A stretch of DNA of 8,109 nucleotides from Gracilimonas sp035704785 (GCF_035704785.1 NZ_DASSWP010000005.1:1-8109), one strand, 5' to 3'. Numbered from the stretch's first letter, positions 1-5,234 are shown. Program-made: numbers and translations. Notes: a model not told the origin generated them from the letters alone.

Positions 1-6
1 GTCTCA

Positions 7-12
7 TATGTT
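7..12 (+). promoter_or_regulatory. -10 half of a predicted right-end/left-end junction promoter
   Basis: TATGTT at 7-12 matches four of six bases of a -10 box. In a circular excised form it would stand exactly 17 nt downstream of TTGATT in the right end (15 nt of right end including CT, plus 2 nt of left end). IS110-family circles are known to form a strong promoter at this junction, and it would transcribe the bridge RNA and then the transposase. In the integrated copy it depends on whatever -35 the unseen left flank supplies. Confidence 0.45.
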
Positions 13-95
13 AAGGTATCAAAATTCATTAACGGGCAAAAGATTGCATAAGTAGGTTGTGATCTTTAAGCTCAGCACGTTCTATTGGAATCGAG

Positions 96-170
96 CCAGT
101 CTGGCACCTTTAGTATCGGTCTAAGCACTGTTTGATTACAGATGCACTCCGTCAGGTATATCCAGGCTGG
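96..170 (+). ncRNA. predicted target-binding loop of the bridge RNA
   Basis: The outer stem pairs CCAGTCTGG (96-104) with CCAGGCTGG (162-170), nine pairs including one G-U. The apical hairpin pairs 125-131 with 138-145 (GCACTGT against ACAG-A-TGC, one bulged A, loop TTGATT). The 5' loop strand ends in TATCGGTCT (114-122) and is the candidate left target guide; the visible left flank is only GT-CT, which agrees. The 3' loop strand has CCGTCAG (149-155), which is the reverse complement of the core plus right flank CT-GACGG (1468-1474). The complementarity runs on by three bases (149-158 against 1465-1474). On this model the target before insertion was close to TATCGGT-CT-GACGG, with the left part inferred from the guide. 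Confidence 0.65.
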
Positions 171-173
171 TTT

Positions 174-271
174 TTCTGCCGTTGAACCTCAACAGTACCT
201 ACAGAGTTGTTTTTTTGAGCAGATCAAAAGACAATATCGTCGATTCATGAGACAAGGTGAGCGCGACAGAA
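174..271 (+). ncRNA. predicted donor-binding loop of the bridge RNA
   Basis: The outer stem pairs 174-178 (TTCTG) with 267-271 (CAGAA) and, after one mismatch, 180-182 with 263-265. The apical hairpin pairs 206-209 with 232-235 and 211-218 with 224-231, about 12 pairs with one bulged T and a five-base loop. The 5' loop strand holds ACAGTACCT (192-200), identical to the right end of the element through its core CT (1461-1469). The 3' loop strand holds ATGAGAC (247-253), the reverse complement of window positions 1-7, which cover the core CT and the first bases of the left end. The polarity (left guide like the top strand, right guide complementary to it) is that reported for the IS621 bridge RNA. 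Confidence 0.65.
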
Positions 272-327
272 TCGATCCAATCATAAATCATAGAAGTAAC
301 CATCAACCATTAAATATATTCTTTTTC

Positions 328-1416
328 ATGATTGACAGTTTCGGTGCAGACATAAGCAAAGATGAGTTCAGCGTATGCCTGTTACGCTACAGCTTGCAGC
401 AGCAAAGCCACCAAGTGATAGCACGCAAAGAGTTTGCGAACCGTCCGGGAGGCTATAAAGCCTGTTTGAGTTGGCTGCGGCGGCACGCCGGACCAACCGG
501 CGCCATCCGGGTAAATATGGAAGCGACCGGGGTGTATTATGAGCCGCTCGCCCTATACATCCAAGAGCAGGCCTCGGATATCCACCTGAGTGTGGTATTG
601 CCGAGCCAGGCCAAACGCTACATGCAATCGCGTGGACTACGCAGTAAAACCGATAAGATTGACGCCTACGGGTTGGCGCTAATGGGCGCCGAACGAATGC
701 TTTCCGAGTGGGCAGGGATTGACCCGTTTTGGCGAAACCTGCGGCAGCTAACTCGCACGCGCGGGAGCTTAATGGACCAGCGCACCCAGCTTCGTAATCA
801 AGTGCATGCCCTGGAGCACAGCGGGCAAACGGGAGGAGAAGCCGAGGAGGCACTCCACCAAGCCATAGCGGTAATAAGCCAACAGATTGACCGGCTGACC
901 CAGCGAATATACCAGCAGTTACGCTCCTGCAAAGATCTGGCCGGCCAGATCGAGCGGCTGCGAAGCATTCCCGGGATTGGACTGCTTACCATCGCCACGG
1001 TGCTGGCCGAAACTAATGGATTTGAGCGATTTAGCTCCATTAGTCAGCTCATCAGCTATAGTGGCTATGATGTGGTGATCAGAGAATCCGGAAAGTGGGC
1101 CGGAAAGTCCAAAATTTCCAAACAAGGCTCTAAATATATTCGTCGGGCGATGTATATGCCCGCCAGTGTAGTCGTGCGAAGCGGGAAGGGGCCCACCTAC
1201 GAGTTGTATCAACGGTTGGTTGGCACCCACAACATTAAGATGAAGGGGCATGTGGCGGTCCAGAGAAAACTATTAACGTACCTGTACACCCTGTGGAATA
1301 ACGCACAGGTATATGATCCGCAAGTAATCAAAGACCAACAAAAGGAGCATCAAAAAAAAGTAGCCCTGCCCGAGGGCAAGGCTACCGCAGATACATCACA
1401 TGCAAAAGCATCATGA
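328..1416 (+). CDS. IS110-family transposase (RuvC-like DEDD plus serine recombinase)
   Basis: This 362-residue protein is the recombinase that excises and inserts the element, guided in studied relatives by a bridge RNA. The N-terminal RuvC-like domain shows D8 (in GADISKDE), E65 (in NMEATGVY) and D109/D112 (in SKTDKIDAYG), the DEDD set of the family. A long helical, coiled-coil-like segment follows at about residues 135-210. The C-terminal Tnp domain holds a helix-hairpin-helix-like stretch (SIPGIGLLTIATVL, about 214-227) and ISKQGSKYIRRAMY, where S264 is the likely nucleophilic serine. Length is normal. The frame is open upstream to 142, but I choose the ATG at 328 because family proteins start just before the GxDxSK motif and because 96-271 is better explained as structured RNA. 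No Shine-Dalgarno precedes it. The last 25 or so residues are low-complexity and overlap a minus-strand terminator. Confidence 0.96.
   Translation: MIDSFGADISKDEFSVCLLRYSLQQQSHQVIARKEFANRPGGYKACLSWLRRHAGPTGAIRVNMEATGVYYEPLALYIQEQASDIHLSVVLPSQAKRYMQSRGLRSKTDKIDAYGLALMGAERMLSEWAGIDPFWRNLRQLTRTRGSLMDQRTQLRNQVHALEHSGQTGGEAEEALHQAIAVISQQIDRLTQRIYQQLRSCKDLAGQIERLRSIPGIGLLTIATVLAETNGFERFSSISQLISYSGYDVVIRESGKWAGKSKISKQGSKYIRRAMYMPASVVVRSGKGPTYELYQRLVGTHNIKMKGHVAVQRKLLTYLYTLWNNAQVYDPQVIKDQQKEHQKKVALPEGKATADTSHAKAS
1352..1385 (-). terminator. strong intrinsic terminator on the minus strand, inside the transposase 3' end
   Basis: Positions 1360-1385 form an almost perfect hairpin: GTAGCC and TGCC pair with GGCA and GGCTAC, with one C/A mismatch and a CGAG loop. 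Read on the minus strand it is followed by eight T residues (complement of A1352-1359), a textbook rho-independent terminator. It would stop transcription entering the element from the right, or end a minus-strand transcript starting in the right end or flank. It has no T-tract in the plus direction. It is encoded within the low-complexity C-terminal tail of the transposase (VALPEGKAT). Confidence 0.75.
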
Positions 1417-1448
1417 TGTTCTTTGAAGCAATAAAATAGGAGTTTATC

Positions 1449-1454
1449 TTGATT
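1449..1454 (+). promoter_or_regulatory. -35 half of the predicted junction promoter (right end, outward)
   Basis: TTGATT lies 15 nt inside the predicted right border, pointing outward, and matches TTGACA at four of six positions. In the circle it pairs with TATGTT at 7-12 at 17-nt spacing. In the integrated copy it faces the ABC exporter gene, but the bases 17-19 nt downstream (CGGCTCTA) do not resemble a -10, so I see no hybrid promoter driving the exporter. Confidence 0.4.
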
Positions 1455-1553
1455 TTTAACACAGTACCTGACGGCTCTAAGTCCGCCTGATCGATTGGTA
1501 GGTTCGAGTTCTTGAGCTTTCATTATCTTGCAGATGCAAACCAAAAAGCACAC

Positions 1554-1581
1554 TTGATCTCAAACCCACATTAAATAATAA
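1554..1581 (+). promoter_or_regulatory. weak candidate promoter for the ABC exporter
   Basis: TTGATC (1554-1559) and TAATAA (1576-1581) are separated by 16 nt and lie 48 nt before the exporter ATG, outside the predicted insertion sequence. Each matches the standard sigma-70 boxes only partly, and Bacteroidota-type genomes often use a different consensus. The 159-bp stretch 1470-1628 holds no gene that I can recognise. Confidence 0.2.
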
Positions 1582-1628
1582 TAGCTTTTAGCTGAACGCT
1601 TTTTCTGAATGAAGGCTTATATTCAAGC

Positions 1629-3419
1629 ATGAGTAACAGCGAGAAAAAAGAAAAGAAATCCATTAAATCGCTTTGGCTGACGCTGAAGCAGATCTTTGCG
1701 TTAAGCAAACCCTATCGGCTGCGGTTTTATACGGCAACGGTTGCGGCAATATTGGCTTCTGCTGTTTGGCTGACCGTGCCGCTGGGCCTTCGCGAATTAC
1801 TGGATGCGGTGTTTGAGACCGGTGATAATGAGCTGTTGAACTTGCTTGCGATCGGACTTTTTGGGCTTTTTATCTTGCAGGCTGCTTTTTCCTTTTTTGG
1901 AAATTACCACCTGGAATGGGTGGGAGAGCGGGTAATCACTGATCTTAGAAAGAAAGTATATGAGCATTTACACCGGCTTGGATTTAAGTTCTTTGCTGAA
2001 CGCAGATTGGGCGAGATCACTTCCCGGCTTACAAATGATGTCGGCTCCATTCGAACGGCACTCACCGATTCTCTCCCGCAGCTACTCACCATTACTTTTT
2101 CATTGATCGGTTCCGTTTCATTGATGGTAATTCTAAACTGGCGACTAAGCATGGTGATCTTTGTGACGGTTCCATTTGTCACCTTGGCTACCCGATATTT
2201 CGGACAAAAGATCCGCCATCTCTCCAAAGATATTCAGGATGAACTGGCGGATTCCACTGCTGTTGCTGAAGATGCTTTAGGAGCCGTTCGTTTGGTAAAG
2301 GCTTTTGTCCGTGAAGATTATGAAGTGGGGCGCTATAAAGATGCGGTTGAAAAATTATTCACTACGGCACGACGTAAAGTTGTACTGACTCAATTCTTTT
2401 GGGCCGGTGTGGGAATCATGTTCATGAGCACACTGGTGATCATCTTTTGGTACGGCGGGAAGGAAGTGCTTGCCGATCGGTTAACGGCAGGAGATCTTGT
2501 TGCTTTCATTATTTATGCGTTGAATATTTCGCGGTCCATCAGTCAGACTTCCAGATTATATACCGCCGTAAACACGGCAGCAGGTGCCTCTGAACGAATT
2601 TTTGAGCTGTTGGAAGAAACTCCGGAAATTGAAAATAACCCCAATGCCGAAAATATTACAAATGTTAGGGGTGAGGTGGTGGTTGAAGATCTTTGGTTCA
2701 GCTACGAAGGGGAGAAAGATGTTCTGAAAGGGATTTCATTCAAAGCTGAAGCCGGTAAAACGGTAGCTCTTGTCGGACCAAGCGGGGCAGGGAAAACAAC
2801 GCTTTTGAATCTTATCCCAAGATTCTATGATCCTCAGAAAGGAGCTATTTATGTGGACAGTATCAACATTCAGGACGTAAAGTTTAAATCCCTGAGAGAG
2901 CATATTTCCATCGTGCCGCAGGAAGTACATTTGTTCGGAACCACGATCCGTGAGAATATCATTTATGGAAAACTGGATGCTACTGAAGAAGAGATCATTC
3001 AGGCTGCCAGAGCTGCCAATGCGCATCATTTTATCCTGGAAACAGAAAAAGGCTATGAATCTATGGTAGGGGAAAAAGGAGTGAAATTGAGTGGAGGACA
3101 GCGCCAGCGGTTGGCTATTGCCCGGGCGATCCTCAAGAACCCGGAGATCTTGTTATTGGATGAAGCCACTTCTTCGTTAGATTCAGAATCCGAAGCTCAA
3201 GTACAGGAGGCTTTAATACGACTCATGGAAAACCGAACTACTTTTGTAATTGCTCATCGGCTTTCAACCGTACAACATGCCGATCATATTCTGGTAATGG
3301 ATGAAGGCAGGATCGTTGAGGAGGGAACTCATCTCGAACTCATAGAGCAAAAAGGATTATACAGTCATCTTTATGAATTACAGTTCCGTGACCTGGATGA
3401 AACTAAGCCTTTTGCTTAA
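1629..3419 (+). CDS. MsbA-like ABC exporter (fused permease and ATPase)
   Basis: This 596-residue half-transporter should act as a homodimer in the inner membrane, exporting a lipid or other hydrophobic compound; the substrate cannot be read from sequence. Six membrane helices lie at about residues 32-54, 68-92, 147-168, 170-190, 254-275 and 286-300, forming a type-I exporter permease. The nucleotide-binding domain has an A-loop tyrosine (Y359), Walker A GPSGAGKT (383-390), Q-loop Q431, signature LSGGQ (487-491), Walker B ILLLDE (507-512), D-loop (SLD, 516-518) and H-loop H543, so it looks fully active. Length is standard for the MsbA/lipid-exporter family. A GAAGG at 1611-1615 is 13 nt from the ATG, a long spacing. 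The gene stands alone on the plus strand, with the insertion sequence just upstream and a convergent gene overlapping its stop. A drug-export role is an alternative. Confidence 0.95.
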   Translation: MSNSEKKEKKSIKSLWLTLKQIFALSKPYRLRFYTATVAAILASAVWLTVPLGLRELLDAVFETGDNELLNLLAIGLFGLFILQAAFSFFGNYHLEWVGERVITDLRKKVYEHLHRLGFKFFAERRLGEITSRLTNDVGSIRTALTDSLPQLLTITFSLIGSVSLMVILNWRLSMVIFVTVPFVTLATRYFGQKIRHLSKDIQDELADSTAVAEDALGAVRLVKAFVREDYEVGRYKDAVEKLFTTARRKVVLTQFFWAGVGIMFMSTLVIIFWYGGKEVLADRLTAGDLVAFIIYALNISRSISQTSRLYTAVNTAAGASERIFELLEETPEIENNPNAENITNVRGEVVVEDLWFSYEGEKDVLKGISFKAEAGKTVALVGPSGAGKTTLLNLIPRFYDPQKGAIYVDSINIQDVKFKSLREHISIVPQEVHLFGTTIRENIIYGKLDATEEEIIQAARAANAHHFILETEKGYESMVGEKGVKLSGGQRQRLAIARAILKNPEILLLDEATSSLDSESEAQVQEALIRLMENRTTFVIAHRLSTVQHADHILVMDEGRIVEEGTHLELIEQKGLYSHLYELQFRDLDETKPFA

Positions 3420-4333
3420 TTGTCCGTATTAAAAGCAGAAATAACATCTGGGTAACTCATACTCTCGAGCAGATTGTTATCTCTAAGTTGGTTGAGAAAA
3501 TCGACCGTTACACCATTATTAAAATAGGCAATAACGGCAGGGTATGATAAGTTCTCCAAATATTCGGCTTCATTTAAAGTGTTTAGATACTCCAAAGAAA
3601 CACCGCTGTTATAATAGGCTATAACCTCTGGGTAAGAGAACTCTGTCAAAAATCCATTTTCAGATAGTGTGACAAGGTAGTCTAAAGAAACATCAGCATT
3701 GTAATAAGCAATTACTTCCGGATAAGAAAATTCTGATAAAAACCCATATTCGGTTAAAGTATTGAGATATTCTAAAGAGACATCGGAATTATAGTAAGCT
3801 ATTACTGCAGGATAGGATAGTTCTTGATATCCGGCCTCAACCAATTCTGATAAATAAGATATCGGAACTTCGGACTGATAAAAAGCTTGTAAAGCCGGAC
3901 TTGGGTAGATACCATCAAGACCGGCTTCGTTGATTTCCCGCAGATAATCAACAAATCCGGCTTCGGTACTTAAGCCTGGTGCAAGGGGCATATCAGGAAA
4001 ATCGGGGATGTCAGGCATGTCAAATGATGGGGCAGGAGGGGCTATTGTTATCACTTCGCTGTCGTTGCCAAAGATACTGGCCCATGCCTGTGAAGGACTC
4101 CAGTCATGAACCCATAAAAATGAAGCTGCAAAAACGATAAATATGAGGATCGCATTTTTGAATTGGGAGCTGTCATCTTCTTCAGGAGTTTGGTAAGCAT
4201 CGATCTGGCCTGTTTCCTGACTTTGCTCTCTAATATATTCATCCAGATCAAAACCCGGATCATAGCCGGCATCAGCACCGCGGTCCAGATCGTTCTCAAA
4301 TTTGTATTGTTTGTATTTGCCCTTGTTTGCCAT
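3416..4333 (-). CDS. single-pass membrane protein with 30-residue tandem helical repeats
   Basis: I do not recognise a named family for this 305-residue protein. It has an acidic/polar N-terminal region (1-58), one hydrophobic helix (about 59-77, ILIFIVFAASFLW), a Pro/Asp-rich linker (about 98-120, with PDIPDFPDMP) and a C-terminal repeat domain. The repeats start at Y143, Y174, Y204, Y234 and Y264 and have one 31-residue and four 30-residue units. A half unit precedes them (about 126-142) and a half unit ends the protein (294-305). Each unit is two short helices, YPxVIAYYN and VSLEYLNTLxExGFL, separated by turns. The pattern recalls the short V(S/T)xEYLxxLxxxGY helical repeats found near some BlaR1-type peptidases; that similarity is from memory. 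The absence of a signal peptide before the helix leaves topology open; N-in with an extracytoplasmic repeat domain is my guess. The upstream sequence AAAGAAAC gives only weak ribosome-binding potential. Confidence 0.9.
   Translation of the reverse strand: MANKGKYKQYKFENDLDRGADAGYDPGFDLDEYIREQSQETGQIDAYQTPEEDDSSQFKNAILIFIVFAASFLWVHDWSPSQAWASIFGNDSEVITIAPPAPSFDMPDIPDFPDMPLAPGLSTEAGFVDYLREINEAGLDGIYPSPALQAFYQSEVPISYLSELVEAGYQELSYPAVIAYYNSDVSLEYLNTLTEYGFLSEFSYPEVIAYYNADVSLDYLVTLSENGFLTEFSYPEVIAYYNSGVSLEYLNTLNEAEYLENLSYPAVIAYFNNGVTVDFLNQLRDNNLLESMSYPDVISAFNTDN
3419..3907 (-). repeat. tandem coding repeat, 90/93-bp units, five full copies plus a partial one
   Basis: Read on the minus strand the units occupy 3907-3815 (93 bp, most divergent), 3814-3725, 3724-3635, 3634-3545 and 3544-3455, with a 12-codon partial unit at 3454-3419. 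The two central units are the most alike in protein sequence (both with YPEVIAYYN), suggesting recent duplication, while the outer ones have drifted. The unit length is a multiple of three, so copy-number change would keep the reading frame. Confidence 0.85.
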
Positions 4334-4655
4334 AGTGAAAGTGTTTCTTTAGATAGACGAAAAAGGTAGGGTAATTGTTGCATGGGAAGAAATAAGATTT
4401 TTTTGAGGGAAAATACATTCGGTGGGATGGGATGAAGGCCAACTATTTGAGCAGCCTAATCCAAACTTGTAAGGGGAGGGGAAGGGCGGGAATATAAATA
4501 GGGGTCTTTCATATTCCACCTATAGAAATGATGAACGCCATCCTGTCGACTTTAGGTTGTTTAAGTCTTACAAGTAACTATTTCAGATCATCCCTTTTGG
4601 GAAATAAACCGCAGCCTATCGTGAGACACAAGCTTCCTGAACTCAGAAGAAAATT
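4334..4655. other. 322-bp intergenic region with a G-quadruplex motif and repeats
   Basis: This stretch separates two minus-strand genes and should hold the promoter of the repeat-protein gene, although I cannot point to convincing boxes for it. It contains a four-run G-tract (4473-4490), TATAAA on the plus strand (4493-4498), a 9-bp inverted repeat (4465-4473 with 4567-4575), direct repeats AACTATTT (4441, 4576) and GCAGCCTA (4451, 4611), and a small hairpin TCCC-TTTT-GGGA (4591-4602) without a T-tract. No tRNA or known riboswitch is apparent. Confidence 0.6.
4473..4490 (+). other. canonical G-quadruplex-forming motif
   Basis: Four G-runs (GGGG, GGGG, GGG, GGG) are joined by loops of one, two and one base. 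This satisfies the standard G3+N1-7 rule with very short loops, which usually give stable quadruplexes. It sits between a TTGTAA (4467-4472) and a TATAAA (4493-4498) on the plus strand, that is, in the spacer of a possible promoter, though the 20-nt spacing is longer than normal. Confidence 0.7.
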
Positions 4656-4659
4656 TTAA
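4528..4659 (+). CDS. possible 43-residue small protein (low support)
   Basis: An ATG ATG at 4528-4533 opens 43 codons to TAA at 4657-4659, starting MMNAILSTLGCLSL and ending in a basic tail (HKLPELRRKF). A TATAAA box lies about 30 nt upstream. Its stop overlaps the stop of the convergent regulator gene. There is no Shine-Dalgarno and no recognisable family, and an ORF of this size in a 300-bp gap can arise by chance. I list it only because it is the one ORF that fills this gap and has a promoter-like box. Confidence 0.15.
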   Translation: MMNAILSTLGCLSLTSNYFRSSLLGNKPQPIVRHKLPELRRKF

Positions 4660-5234
4660 ACAGTTTGTAAAACGCTCATGCGTTCTTTCTTCATTTCCTT
4701 AAAATAGTCAGGAGATAACCCGGTATATTTTTTGAATTGGGCAATTAGTAAATCTTCGTTTTTGTAGCGAAGTTTTTCGGCAATTTCCGCCATGGATAAG
4801 TCATCATACAGCAAAAATTCCTTAACGCGCTCAATTTTTTCGAGTACGATAAATTGCATGATCGACATTCCTTTTACATCCGAAAAGATTTTTAATATAG
4901 ACTCTCTTCCCGTTCCCAAGTCACTATCAATGAAATCATCAAAATTCACGTTGGGCAATTCATCGGAATCATGGATCACATCGATGACAGTGTTTATGAT
5001 GCGATCGATAAGCATACTGTCATTTTTGTCAAGCAGTTCAAGGCCCGATTTAAGCAAGTTTTCATTTAGCTCCTTAAGTTGAGCATCTGTAGTTTCTTCA
5101 AGAAACACTACAGCACCATGTGGGGAAATGGAGTAATTGAGATCCGTTTTTTTAAGTGCATCCCTTAATAACTTCTTGCATCGGAGAGATACCATGTATT
5201 TCACATACCTTTTTGCAAATACCATAGCCGACAT
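4656..5234 (-). CDS. small AraC-type regulator with ferredoxin-like N-terminal domain
   Basis: This 192-residue protein should be a DNA-binding transcription factor. The C-terminal half is an AraC-type double helix-turn-helix: a divergent first motif (about 98-130) and a clearer second one (146-179, LSMAEIAEKLRYKNEDLLIAQFKKYTGLSPDYFK). The first 70 or so residues fold by pattern like a small beta-alpha-beta metal-binding-type domain (KYMVSLRCKKLL, then AVVFLEE, then AQLKELNENLLKSGLELL). In many Bacteroidota relatives that I remember, the corresponding site reads MVCxRC; here it is M14-V-S16-L-R-C19, so the first cysteine is lost. The start at 5234 is preferred over M4 because AAGGA stands four bases before it. 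The gene is monocistronic, and an AT-rich 5255-5400 stretch lies upstream. Its targets cannot be inferred. Confidence 0.88.
   Translation of the reverse strand: MSAMVFAKRYVKYMVSLRCKKLLRDALKKTDLNYSISPHGAVVFLEETTDAQLKELNENLLKSGLELLDKNDSMLIDRIINTVIDVIHDSDELPNVNFDDFIDSDLGTGRESILKIFSDVKGMSIMQFIVLEKIERVKEFLLYDDLSMAEIAEKLRYKNEDLLIAQFKKYTGLSPDYFKEMKKERMSVLQTV

Larger units (their letters stand above)
60..276 (+). ncRNA. candidate bridge RNA of the IS110-family element
   Basis: Members of the IS110 subgroup encode in their left end an RNA with two internal loops that pair with target and donor DNA. Here two such units follow each other: a target-binding unit (96-170) and a donor-binding unit (174-271). 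Each has an outer stem, an asymmetric internal loop and an apical hairpin. The 5' loop strands carry guides ending in CT, and the 3' loop strands carry guides containing AG. Three of the four guides match visible element ends or flank over 5-10 nt. The fourth can be checked over only four bases. A weak 5' hairpin may lie at 70-96 (GCTC/GAGC). The exact RNA ends are unknown: the junction promoter would start it near position 19, and no clear terminator is visible before the transposase ATG. The structure was paired by hand, not computed. Confidence 0.7.
3..1469 (+). mobile_element. IS110-family insertion sequence (IS621-like), apparently complete
   Basis: The element is defined by an intact IS110-type recombinase gene plus end sequences that agree with a guide RNA in its left end. 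I place the termini at CT dinucleotides at 3-4 and 1468-1469, giving about 1465 bp, within the usual IS110 size range. The right end finishes ACAGTAC-CT and the left end starts CT-CATAT. From memory, the IS621 donor junction is very similar (ACAGTAT-CT-TGTAT), which supports these borders. There are no long terminal inverted repeats and no obvious target duplication other than the shared CT, as is typical of this family. The long left end and short right end fit the IS110 subgroup rather than the IS1111 subgroup. Only two flanking bases (GT) are visible on the left, so the left border is less secure than the right. Coding and end sequences look undamaged, so the copy may be active. Confidence 0.8.

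Noticed and set aside
181..216. Hairpin GTTGA-ACC-TCAAC followed by a T-tract as a plus-strand terminator
   Set aside because: The T-run starts 17 nt after the hairpin and is better paired as part of the apical stem of the donor loop (206-235).
240..275. Inverted repeat TCGATTC / GAATCGA, and AATCGATC (270-277) complementary to 1489-1496 next to another CT
   Set aside because: An alternative target-guide reading that lacks matching partners for the other three guides; the 7-bp stem competes with the better supported donor loop.
142..327. Upstream in-frame extension of the transposase (62 extra codons)
   Set aside because: Family proteins begin just before the first catalytic aspartate, the extension has no domain character, and the DNA is better explained as bridge RNA (paired stems and guides).
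368..853. 161-codon minus-strand ORF inside the transposase gene
   Set aside because: Shadow of the GC-rich transposase frame; the protein is Arg/Ala/Pro/Cys-rich with no recognisable domain.
69..1519. AAGCTCA / TGAGCTT as terminal inverted repeats of the element
   Set aside because: Only 7 bp and expected by chance in the search space; the right copy lies outside the border indicated by the guide matches.
1350..1553. 67-codon minus-strand ORF across the right end
   Set aside because: It runs through the predicted terminator, the insertion border and the tRNA-like flank; the part LEPTNRSGGLRAVR looks like a chance translation of tRNA-like antisense sequence.
3455..3907. Tandem repeats as a CRISPR array or satellite
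   Set aside because: Period is 90/93 bp with no spacer/repeat distinction and it keeps an open reading frame; it is a coding repeat.
4163..4369. Plus-strand 68-codon ORF with hydrophobic segments
   Set aside because: Antisense shadow of the membrane helix and N-terminus of the repeat protein; no independent signal.
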